Of a stretch of 64,000 nt of DNA, positions 51,470 to 59,461 are shown piece by piece. The notes below the pieces were generated by a model, which was not told where the DNA came from, did no database searches, and worked only from the letters and a program-made list of their open reading frames with translations. The DNA is taken from NCBI GenBank assembly GCA_965204715.1, contig OZ242009.1, positions 496,001 to 560,000 of the forward strand, given 5' to 3'. The DNA comes from CATOSP01 sp965204715 (GTDB lineage: Bacteria > Chloroflexota > Dehalococcoidia > Lucifugimonadales > UBA3495). The position numbers were made by a program, and so were the translations under genes. Each line of letters opens with the position of its first letter. The first letter of the stretch is position 1.

Positions 51470-51502
51470 AAAAAAGAGGGCAACCCGGTCAGAGTTGCCC
51501 TT
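51470..51502 (-). terminator. Intrinsic terminator of the cyclophilin gene
   Basis: AGGGCAAC at 51477-51484 pairs with 51494-51501 across a 9-nt loop. On the minus strand it is followed by TCTTTTTT. It may also stop MFS transcripts from the other side. Confidence 0.8.
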
Positions 51503-51577
51503 GAATTGGCGAGCATCGAAGATCGTAACAGTGGGCCATTGCCTGCGCGGAAATGACCGGCTGGAAAGCCGCCCCGT

Positions 51578-52102
51578 CTAGCTCTCCTCGATGCGTATGG
51601 TCCGGATGTCCAGCCGCTCCGTGGGACTGGAGCGTTCACCCCCTGCACCAGCGGTGACCGGCGACCCAGCCAGAGCATCCAGCACGTCTCCTCCGCCGGT
51701 CAGCATCCCGAAGATAGTGTAGTTGGGAGGCAGGCCGACGTCCGCCCCGTGGACGATGAAGAACTGGCTGCCGTTGGTGTTGGGACCGGCGTTGGCCATT
51801 GCCAGGGTGCCTCTGGTGTACCGCCTGGTGACGGGCTCATCATTGAAACGGTATCCCGGCCCGCCGCGTCCCGTCCCCTCCGGGCAGCCGCCCTGGATCA
51901 TAAATCCGCTGATTACCCGGTGGAAGGAGCAGTCGTCGTAGAAGCCATCCCGCGCCAGGAACACGAAGTTGTTGACTGTGGCAGGGGCGTCCCCCGGCAA
52001 GAGTTCCAGCACAATCTCGCCGTGCCCGGTCTCGATTGTCGCGGTGTAGGTCTTGGCCGGGTCGATGGACATCTCCGGCGGGCTTGGATATTGCTTGGGC
52101 AT
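51578..52102 (-). CDS. Cyclophilin-type peptidyl-prolyl cis-trans isomerase
   Basis: A 174-residue cyclophilin that catalyses proline isomerisation. TATIETGHGEIVLELLPGDAPATVNNFVFLARDGFYDDCSFHRVISGFMIQGGCPEGTGRGGPGYRFNDE spans residues 21-90 and includes the active-site FHRV (Arg) and the QGG motif. LAMANAGPNTNGSQFFI near residues 101-117 is the second signature. Lacks a signal peptide, so it is cytoplasmic. The ATG at 52102 has GCAGGAGGAGAG before it. Confidence 0.93.
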   Translation of the reverse strand: MPKQYPSPPEMSIDPAKTYTATIETGHGEIVLELLPGDAPATVNNFVFLARDGFYDDCSFHRVISGFMIQGGCPEGTGRGGPGYRFNDEPVTRRYTRGTLAMANAGPNTNGSQFFIVHGADVGLPPNYTIFGMLTGGGDVLDALAGSPVTAGAGGERSSPTERLDIRTIRIEES

Positions 52103-52205
52103 CTCTCCTCCTGCGAACACGGCCCCGTGTTGTAGTCCGTGGGCGACTGAACAACCCTGCCGGCCGGGGAGCCGCGGATAGGTCCGACCTTAGATCAGGC
52201 TGATT

Positions 52206-53501
52206 TTAGCTGGGATACTTGCTGAACATGATGAAGCCGTTGCTGTCGGGCGTATTGCAGCCAGCGAGGGCAGTTTCGGCCTTAATCGTCACCTGTCGCG
52301 GCCCCGCTGTTCCCCGAAGCTGCTGAACGCTGTCAGCGAACAGGACGGCGCGGTTACGGCCCGTTCCGTTATTTCCACCGCTGGAGAGGAAGGGGTGAGG
52401 GCCTTCTACCCTGATGTCGTCGGCATAGAAGTCGTGGGCCTCCCCCCACTTGACACCGTGCCACTGGAAGCCCTCCAGGAATTGCTGCGTGAACGTGAGG
52501 TAGCCGTCGTAGGGGTTGAACACGTCAACATCGCTAGGACCAAGCCCGGAACCCTCCCACATCATCCGCGCCATGCTGGCCACCGACTCCTGATGCTCAT
52601 CCAGGGTTGCCATGCTGCTCCTGCCCCTGCGATTGATCTGGTTATGGTTGAGGACGTAGACCGGCTGTTGCCTCATGTCCTTGGCGCGCTCGGCGGTGGT
52701 GAAGATGAACGCTGCGCAGGTGTTGACCGGCCTGTCGCAGTCATATATCACCAGCGGTTCCTCGACGATGCGCCCGGTCAGGTAGTCCTCACGGGTGAGT
52801 TGATAGGGCTCGTGCATGGCGTAGTACCCCCAGGGGGTCATCAGCCCGTTTCGGCGCAGGTTCAAACAGAGGTCGGCCAGACCGTCGTGGGACTTGCCGT
52901 ATCTCTGGCAGTACTGAAGGAACACTGTCAGATTGTTGAACATCGCGCCGCTCTGATAACCCCACGGAAGGGTGAAGGCGCTGTTTCCCGGGGCTTCCTG
53001 GTTGGTGTTCTGCGGATTGTTGTGCCCGTACCGGCCTGCGAGGTTGACCATCGGGTACCATACCAGGGCGGTCTCGCACAGACCGTCACCCACTGCCTGG
53101 GCCGCCAGGCCCATCATCGGGCCGATGTAGGGTGCATCAGATTTGAGATACTTTACGTTCTTCAGCCCCAACTCCCTCTGTATCCACTCCGCTGAGGTGT
53201 AGGTCAGGCCGTCTTCGGTGTCGTAGGGTGGGTCAAAATAAGGACGGGGTGCCCAGGTCTGCTCAGCACGGGTCTCCGGGCTGGCAATAAGCCCGTCGAT
53301 GTCGTCCAGCGACAGCCCCGCGTCTGAGATCGCCTTCAGGCATGCCTCCTTGGTCAGGCCGCCGCAGCTCCTGTCCATGGTCACACCGTCCCAGCGCCGG
53401 TCCATATGGGACTGGCCCCAACCTACAACAGCGACCTTGCCTCGGTGCTCCCAGACTCCCAAGCCTTCCCGGTTTCTCATCCAGTTCGTATTACTAACCA
53501 T
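52206..53501 (-). CDS. Thiolase-like protein, second copy (Ltp2/SCP-x type)
   Basis: A 431-residue thiolase-fold protein. VAVVGWGQSHMDRRWDG near residue 24 and CLKAISDAGLSLDDIDGLIASP (residues 54-75) are the usual start of the family. DVDVFNPYDGYLTFTQQFLEGF near residue 318 and HPFLSSGGNNGTGRNRA (residues 368-384) follow. The expected nucleophile Cys is missing around the SDAPYIGPMMGLAAQAVGDGLCE region, so it is more likely an aldolase-like thiolase. It forms a pair with the OB-fold gene just upstream (55-bp gap), like the 20408/21593 pair but with low similarity. Confidence 0.82.
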   Translation of the reverse strand: MVSNTNWMRNREGLGVWEHRGKVAVVGWGQSHMDRRWDGVTMDRSCGGLTKEACLKAISDAGLSLDDIDGLIASPETRAEQTWAPRPYFDPPYDTEDGLTYTSAEWIQRELGLKNVKYLKSDAPYIGPMMGLAAQAVGDGLCETALVWYPMVNLAGRYGHNNPQNTNQEAPGNSAFTLPWGYQSGAMFNNLTVFLQYCQRYGKSHDGLADLCLNLRRNGLMTPWGYYAMHEPYQLTREDYLTGRIVEEPLVIYDCDRPVNTCAAFIFTTAERAKDMRQQPVYVLNHNQINRRGRSSMATLDEHQESVASMARMMWEGSGLGPSDVDVFNPYDGYLTFTQQFLEGFQWHGVKWGEAHDFYADDIRVEGPHPFLSSGGNNGTGRNRAVLFADSVQQLRGTAGPRQVTIKAETALAGCNTPDSNGFIMFSKYPS

Positions 53502-53556
53502 CTCAGCTACCTCATGTCCTATGCGCTATTTGCTTTGTCCTTAGAACCCGAGTGGG

Positions 53557-53985
53557 CTAGCTGACCACCTGCCACTCGTGGACCAGTTGGCCGGTGCTCG
53601 TTTCTTCAAATATCAGTTCCACCGGGGCGCCGACTGGGACCTCGCCCGGAGGAGTACCCGGGAGGTTCGACAGGAAGTTGATGCCCGGATCCTCGTCCAG
53701 GGTTATCACCGCGAAGTTGATGGGTTGCGCCGACCGGAACCCCCTGATACGAGAATCGCGTATCACCATGTACACGTCAATGTGTCCCCTGCCTTGTACC
53801 TCTTTCCACTCGAAATTGTCGGCAGAGCCACACTGGTTGCACCGCTGGGCGGGCGGATAGAACAACCTCTCGCATGCGGTGCAGTTTTGCAAGACCAGCC
53901 GCCGCTCGTTGCAGGCGTCCCAGAAGGGCTGGGTCAGTTCATTGGGGACCGGTGAAGGTCTCTCCAGACCTGGAATAGTTGACAT
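53557..53985 (-). CDS. Zn-ribbon/OB-fold (DUF35) protein, second copy
   Basis: A 142-residue DUF35 protein. The zinc ribbon is CTACERLFYPPAQRCNQC near residues 35-52, the OB-fold runs through GRGHIDVYMVIRDSRIRGF (residues 66-84), and VGAPVELIFEETSTG near residue 118. It should partner the thiolase-like protein encoded directly downstream in forming a CoA-ester aldolase or thiolase complex. AAAGGAGAGGAGCAAC precedes the ATG. Confidence 0.88.
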   Translation of the reverse strand: MSTIPGLERPSPVPNELTQPFWDACNERRLVLQNCTACERLFYPPAQRCNQCGSADNFEWKEVQGRGHIDVYMVIRDSRIRGFRSAQPINFAVITLDEDPGINFLSNLPGTPPGEVPVGAPVELIFEETSTGQLVHEWQVVS

Positions 53986-54577
53986 GTTGCTCCTCTCCTT
54001 TATGGAACCCGGACCCTCTATGCATTGGATGGCCGGAAAGGCCGGGAAGGGTCCGTCACTCGATTGGGACCTTGCACACCGTGCGTTGCCGTTACAGGCA
54101 CAATCTGATTCGGATTATATGTAGAGTGCCCTTGCTGGTCAAAGAGGTCCGTTGCCCGTGGTCAAGTTCCCCTGCGTGCCGGGTAGCGTTCCATTTCAGG
54201 TGATACGAAAACTGGAGGCGAGGCGGCTGGGGGAAATTTACTTTTCCGGTCATTTCCGGACATTCAGGCTCACTGCTGAGTGGGAGACTGCCGGGAAAAT
54301 CTTGATTTTCCGCTCAAAACCGCTCACTTTTACGAGGTTCGGTAGTCCGTTGCCGAATGACCATCGCATTGACCGGGTTCCGAAGGGTGCGCCGACCAAA
54401 GCATTCCGCCAGTCTTCCACACCCCGCGGCAACCGGTCTGCCACACGTGGACACCTTCAATCGAAGTTTACCCAACCCCATGCAGGATGCCAATGTCAGA
54501 AGCGTGGGGCAGGTGAGGAGTACTGGAATGCAGCCACCTCCGGCCGAGCCACGGGCAGGCTCTGAATTGCACACTGC
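53986..54577. other. Spacer without a supported gene
   Basis: A 592-bp region. Short open frames exist on both strands but have no recognisable features. A small perfect hairpin (GGAAAAT, loop CTTG, ATTTTCC) lies near 54298-54315. The left end should hold the promoter of the OB-fold/thiolase pair. Nothing else is evident. Confidence 0.4.
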
Positions 54578-54937
54578 CTACGCACCGTCCGTACTCCCGT
54601 TCAGCCACGGCTCGGTATGTCCGGCATCCATCCAGAGGAAATGGAATCCCGCTTCCAGCGCGAATTGTTGGTCCAACTCCGTATCGCCGATATGGTAGTA
54701 CTCCTCGGCAGGAAATCGAGCCTTCAAGTCCAGCAGACCCTGTTTATTCAAGACAAAACTCACCTCTATGCGGTGCCTGTCCCAAATTGCCTGCTGCACT
54801 GCAAGCGGGCGGTCGGAAGAGCTGCCGATGATGCACCCATGAGCCTTGGCCTTCCGGACCATGCTCATGGTAATTGGACCGGGCGGGTCTCCCGCCTCCA
54901 GCGTTCCATCTATATCGAAACTGACCAGTACTGCCAA
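54578..54937 (-). CDS. Small HAD-superfamily hydrolase
   Basis: A 119-residue minimal HAD protein: motif I VSFDIDGTLEAGDPPG near residues 6-21 holds the nucleophile and acid Asp pair, SSSDRP near residue 39 serves as motif II, and HIGDTELDQQFALEAGFHFLWMD near residues 82-104 is the motif III/IV region (the Asp pair is GDTELD). It lacks a cap domain, like Cof- or YqeG-type small HADs. Activity is probably phosphatase. The substrate is unknown. Confidence 0.75.
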   Translation of the reverse strand: MAVLVSFDIDGTLEAGDPPGPITMSMVRKAKAHGCIIGSSSDRPLAVQQAIWDRHRIEVSFVLNKQGLLDLKARFPAEEYYHIGDTELDQQFALEAGFHFLWMDAGHTEPWLNGSTDGA

Positions 54938-55018
54938 GTATAACCTTCCTTCTCAAATTGGACTTGGATTGGGACCGCCCGCTACATATCCGGGTGGTCT
55001 AATGTTGGGCGTCACTGC

Positions 55019-57493
55019 CTACGGCTCCCCACCCACTGAAGAGTCCGCCCACTGGACGATTCCCCGCGCTCCGAAATCCTCGATCTGCTCATCGTCATAC
55101 CCGATTTCCCGCAGAAGTGGCTTGGTATGCTGGCCGATCTGGATGGAGGTCCGGTAGAGGCCCGGGGTCAGGGAGAATTCAACCAACCCTCCGTAGCGGA
55201 GGTATTTGCCGACATGCGGGTGCTCTACCTCGACGCTCAGAGCATTCGCTCTGGCATGGGGATGATCGGCATAAAAATCTCCCTCCACGGCCTCATCGGC
55301 CTGGACACAGCCGATGTCCTCCCTGATCAGCAACTCCTCCCATTCGGCGGCGGTGCGCCCGGAGAGGATTTCTGAAATCTCGGCAGCCAGGGCCTCGTCA
55401 TTGGCTTCTCGCGCTTCTCGCGTGGAGAAGCGGGCATCGGCCAGGAGGTCTGTCCGCTCTACTGTACGGCAGAATGTCTCCCACTCGTCCTGGAACAGGC
55501 AGCCCAGGAACACCCACCCTTCTCGGCATTGGTAGAGACGATACAGCGCGTGGAGGCCATGAATCTGTTCGTCGGGCATGGCGATGGGAGGACGGTCTGC
55601 GTGGTCGTAATACTCGTCGGCATTGGTCCAGGCATTGGCGTTTAGCATGGTGATGTGGACAGGCTGGCCCTCGCCGGTAGCGTCCCGCGCCCGGAGGGCG
55701 AGGATGATGCCCGTGGCCAGAGCCGGGGAGGTGTTCTGGTCCGGCCCCCAGTTGGATTTCATGATCCAGCGGGTGGCCTCAACGGTCTCCTCAACATCCA
55801 TGACCTGTTCCGGGGGCGGGGGCATTCCGCGGCCCATCTGCCGCATTGCGCCGCCCATGATCGCGCCGGGAATGGGATGGGCGCCCGGCCTGCGGGCGTG
55901 GGGGCCGTATTCGCCATAGGTGCCCATCCAGACGTGGACCATGCGGGGATTTATCTTCCGGCAAGTCTCCCAATCGACGTTGAGACGCTCCGGAACGCCG
56001 AGGCGGAAGTTGTGCGTGAGAACATCGGCCCTGGCGATGAGCTTGTGGATAATCTCTTTGCCCTCAGGGGTCTGAAGGTCAACCTGGATGCCTTCCTTGC
56101 CGGCGTAGGTCCGCGGGTCGGCCACTGCCTGGGCAGTGGAACGCCGCCCCTCGTCCAACCGCCTGTCGGTGGCGTCGACCTTGATTACCCGCGCCCCAAG
56201 GTCTGCCAGAAGGGCCGCGCCGTATGGACCAGCCTGGATTGTCGCCAGGTCCAGGACGGTGATCCCTGACAGGGGGTGGGCCGGCACGGTAGCGCCATTT
56301 GCCCCGGGCGAGCCGCCGCTTGCGGCCGCAGGTTGCTGACCCAGGCGTCCCAACACCTCAGCGTTGTGCTCTCCCACATCTGGGGCCGGGCCGCTTGGCT
56401 CTCCCGGAGTGTCCTTGAAATCCACGAGGGGGGCCAGGGTGCGCATAGGGCCCACTCGGGGATCATTGATAGTTACCACCGTGCCGTTGGACACCACCGC
56501 AGGATGGTCCATGGCCTGGATGCTGGTGCGATAGGGTTCCGCGGCGATGTTGCCGTCCTGGAGATAAATTCCCATCCATTCGTCGGAGGTCTTCTGTGAC
56601 TGGCTCTCCAGTATCTCACGGCGCAGGAGCTCGCGGCTTTCCAAATCGATGGCTGGAACTCTCTCGAACCGCTCATCCTCGAGCAGGTGCCCAAGGCCAA
56701 TGGCCTTGAGATGTCCCTGGATATGCGGCACCCTCTGATTCGCGTGCTGGAGCCATGTGCCGTCGCTGGTACGCACGGGGACGTATCCTATGGAGGAGAG
56801 GCCACGGCTGCCGCCGGGTCTCCCGGGGAACCGCTCCGGGTCTCTGCGCCGGAGCTGCATATTCACCAGTCCGCCGTCGCCGACATTGTTGTCATGGGGA
56901 GACGCCAGGGCCTGGACGATGCTGGTCTGGACCCATTGCCCACGCCCGCACAGGTCCCGCACCCGGAGTGCGCCAATGATTCCACGCACCGCTGCCTGGC
57001 TGGCGTGCCAGCTACCGGTGTTCACTGCCGAATAAACCGGGCCTTCCCGGTTGGGTTGTCCCTGCAAGTTGAGCATCCGGCCTGCCTTGGCCGCAACGAC
57101 ACCCTCGTATCCCTTTACCCGGCGGAGCGGGCCATTTTGTCCAAAACCCGTTATGGAGCAGTAGACCAGCCGGGGGTAAAGCTGCGACATGGTGTCATAC
57201 CCCAGCCCCCAGTCCGCCATGTCGCCGGGTCGGAAGGACTCCACCAGCACATCGGCCTGTCCCGCGAGCCGGATGGCTTGCTCACGGCCTTCTGCGGTTT
57301 CGAGGTCCAGGACTATGCCTTTCTTTCCCCGGTTCCACGAAATCCAGGCGGGTTGAAAGCGGTACGGATCACCGCCGGGAGGTTCAACCTTGATCACCTC
57401 GGCCCCGTAGTCGGCCATTACCAAGGTGCAGATGGCCCCTGGCATCCCCAATGAGAAATCCAGTACGGTCAGGCCTGTACATGGTCCTGCCAC
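55019..57493 (-). CDS. Double-length CaiB/BaiF CoA-transferase family protein
   Basis: An 824-residue fusion of two type III CoA-transferase domains. The first (residues 1-390) starts LTVLDFSLGMPGAICTLVMADYGAEVIKVEPPGGD and the second (residues 414-824) starts ITVLDLATIQAGPYGAALLADLGARVIKVDATD, joined by a Ala/Gly/Pro-rich linker (PAAASGGSPGANGATV). Such enzymes swap CoA between acids. The catalytic Asp expected before the NTGSWHASQAAVRG segment in domain 1 appears missing, while domain 2 keeps an Asp (WGPDQNTSPALATG), so only one site may work. It may arise by tandem duplication and fusion. Confidence 0.85.
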   Translation of the reverse strand: MAGPCTGLTVLDFSLGMPGAICTLVMADYGAEVIKVEPPGGDPYRFQPAWISWNRGKKGIVLDLETAEGREQAIRLAGQADVLVESFRPGDMADWGLGYDTMSQLYPRLVYCSITGFGQNGPLRRVKGYEGVVAAKAGRMLNLQGQPNREGPVYSAVNTGSWHASQAAVRGIIGALRVRDLCGRGQWVQTSIVQALASPHDNNVGDGGLVNMQLRRRDPERFPGRPGGSRGLSSIGYVPVRTSDGTWLQHANQRVPHIQGHLKAIGLGHLLEDERFERVPAIDLESRELLRREILESQSQKTSDEWMGIYLQDGNIAAEPYRTSIQAMDHPAVVSNGTVVTINDPRVGPMRTLAPLVDFKDTPGEPSGPAPDVGEHNAEVLGRLGQQPAAASGGSPGANGATVPAHPLSGITVLDLATIQAGPYGAALLADLGARVIKVDATDRRLDEGRRSTAQAVADPRTYAGKEGIQVDLQTPEGKEIIHKLIARADVLTHNFRLGVPERLNVDWETCRKINPRMVHVWMGTYGEYGPHARRPGAHPIPGAIMGGAMRQMGRGMPPPPEQVMDVEETVEATRWIMKSNWGPDQNTSPALATGIILALRARDATGEGQPVHITMLNANAWTNADEYYDHADRPPIAMPDEQIHGLHALYRLYQCREGWVFLGCLFQDEWETFCRTVERTDLLADARFSTREAREANDEALAAEISEILSGRTAAEWEELLIREDIGCVQADEAVEGDFYADHPHARANALSVEVEHPHVGKYLRYGGLVEFSLTPGLYRTSIQIGQHTKPLLREIGYDDEQIEDFGARGIVQWADSSVGGEP

Positions 57494-57640
57494 GGTCCAC
57501 CTCCCTCTTCAAGGTGTATGGGTTCCGGCTTTGGTCAGATGCTTGCCCAAGCCATTCGGTACATAACCGGCCTTCCAGCAAGTTTGCAACCCTGGCTGGA
57601 CTGAAGTATGCAACCCACTGAAGATGTGCGTCAACCTCAT

Positions 57641-59125
57641 TCACAATTGAGGTATTCGCCTCGGCACGTTCTGCATCTCCCCCAGGCTGCTCAGGTCCAT
57701 GGCCGGCAAGTCTACCTGGACAAAGTCCTGCACGCCATTGGCCAGTTCATTATATCTTTCAAACCAGGACGCCAGCCGGCGGCGCCATGCCTCCAACCCG
57801 CCGCTGGCATGAAGCTCAAAGACCGCCTCCCGTCCGTCCAGACCCGAGGACACCTGGTCCCAAGCGAGCTGCAGGAGCGATGCTCGTTGCATCGCAGTGT
57901 ATCCGCCTCCGCCGAAAGCGTCTTCCAGTTCGGCGGCCATCTTCGGGTCCGCGAAGTCGGTGTCGGCAGGGGCGTTGACCAGCGACGAACCTGGGAGGGC
58001 ACGCAGGATTTCCCCCATTCGCTGGCGGACCCTGAGAGTGTTGATCCCCGCGGAGGCCACATGAAGCTGGTTCGGCAAGGCATGCCCGCCCGCCGTAGTT
58101 TCCGGGTCCAGTTCCGCCGCGGTCATGCAGGTGCGAGTGGTCTGGACGTTGACGGTCAGCTCGATCAACTGCTCAATCGTCTGGGGGTTGTGTTTGAGGC
58201 CCATGACCTCAGCCAGAGCAAGGGCCAGACCCAAGGTCAGTTCAGCCTTGGCGAGCCACCCATAGCTGTGGTGCCAAAGCAGCCAGCATACCAGCGAATG
58301 ACGCCGGTTCCGGCTCAATGGTTCCCCGGTAAAGACGCGGGAGCGGGGGACGAAAACGTCCTCCATCCAGACCATTGAGTCCAACTCGTCAAACCGGCTG
58401 CTCAGGGGTGACAGGAATGGGTTCTCGTGCCTGGCAGCAATCCGGCGGGACACCACGCAGAGGCCGGGGGCATTCACCGGCACGATAAACCACAAATGCC
58501 TGCCGCTGCCCGGCGGCAACTCGTCCCTGCTGGTGATCAGCAGGTCTTCCGCGAAGGGTGTGCTGGTATGCATCTGTATCTTGCCTGTAATTACGATACC
58601 TTCAGCAGTTTCGCTAACCAGTTGTAGCGCCGCCCGTTGGCTCTCGTCCTCACGGAGCCGTGTCCCGATCAGCGGACCGCCCCCGGCGAATGTTAGGAAC
58701 CTGCCGCTCTCAGCCAGGGATTCCAGATACGCCTCAGCCTTCTCGATATCCTCAGAGGAGTTGTCCAGCCGTTTGAGAACATTCAGTAACCCTAAGGCGA
58801 TCAATGCGCCGTAGCCCGGGGTGTGGGTCATGTTTCCACCGGTCACGAAATGGACGGCGCTGATGGCCTTGCCCAAGCGTCTCAAATCCGCAGACGTCTT
58901 TGGCGGAGTAAGCGCAAGAGGATGCCGCTGTCCGTCACCGTCGGGCGGAGTGAGGAGGGTGTCCTGCCAGTCGGCGTCGAAGTGGCGGTCATACCACTCA
59001 ACGTACTCGTCGACCATTGCCGAGGTCGATGGGTGTACCGTCACGTCTGCCACAGCGCCTTCACCCACCACCCATACGTCGCGCCCGTCGCGTAGACTCT
59101 CTTTGTAATCAGCCCCTGTCCTCAT
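57641..59125 (-). CDS. HpaB-like 4-hydroxyphenylacetate 3-monooxygenase family protein
   Basis: A 494-residue flavin-dependent enzyme of the acyl-CoA-dehydrogenase-like fold. The start MRTGADYKESLRDGRDVWVVGEGAVADVTVHPS (as separate short pieces) matches the oxygenase component HpaB and 4-hydroxybutyryl-CoA dehydratase relatives. HFVTGGNMTHTPGYGALIALGLLN is near residues 92-115, DSMVWMEDVFVPRSRVF near residue 247 and GLALALAEVMG near residue 293. It probably hydroxylates an aromatic or dehydrates a CoA ester. The reductase partner was not identified. It lies 147 bp upstream of the CaiB/BaiF fusion on the same strand, suggesting a shared catabolic role. Confidence 0.8.
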   Translation of the reverse strand: MRTGADYKESLRDGRDVWVVGEGAVADVTVHPSTSAMVDEYVEWYDRHFDADWQDTLLTPPDGDGQRHPLALTPPKTSADLRRLGKAISAVHFVTGGNMTHTPGYGALIALGLLNVLKRLDNSSEDIEKAEAYLESLAESGRFLTFAGGGPLIGTRLREDESQRAALQLVSETAEGIVITGKIQMHTSTPFAEDLLITSRDELPPGSGRHLWFIVPVNAPGLCVVSRRIAARHENPFLSPLSSRFDELDSMVWMEDVFVPRSRVFTGEPLSRNRRHSLVCWLLWHHSYGWLAKAELTLGLALALAEVMGLKHNPQTIEQLIELTVNVQTTRTCMTAAELDPETTAGGHALPNQLHVASAGINTLRVRQRMGEILRALPGSSLVNAPADTDFADPKMAAELEDAFGGGGYTAMQRASLLQLAWDQVSSGLDGREAVFELHASGGLEAWRRRLASWFERYNELANGVQDFVQVDLPAMDLSSLGEMQNVPRRIPQL

Positions 59126-59461
59126 ACTTCACTGTCCACAAGATACCGGGATAGTTTTGCCAATTGTACATCGTCGCGCACCGGTGGAGATACTTGCGCC
59201 ACAGCCGCGGTTCTTCGGCCAGTTGCACAGGTCTCTCTATCTTCAATGGTGATGCTCACATTATGCTCCCCGTGAAAACAGTCGCAATAAAATTAACATT
59301 ACACATAGCTGATTTGTCGTACAACGTCCCGTCGGCGAGGGGTTGCACGCCCGATGCGCGAACTCATGCGGATTTGAGCCGTTGGAGGCTGCCGGGTAGT
59401 ATAATGACGCCACAAGGACCACTGATTCATTTGATTATCAGATTAGCCAGGAGAATCTGCG
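59126..59461. promoter_or_regulatory. Divergent regulatory spacer with a perfect -10 for the kinase operon
   Basis: A 336-bp spacer between HpaB-like and sensor-kinase genes with no coding signal. TATAAT at 59400-59405 lies about 57 bp before the kinase start. No good -35 at proper spacing was found (TTGAGC at 59374-59379 gives 20 bp). An activator may be needed. Confidence 0.4.

Noticed and set aside
54152..54565. 137-codon open frame in the spacer before the HAD gene
   Set aside because: No ribosome-binding site, no family resemblance and an Arg/Ser/Thr-rich second half; likely chance.
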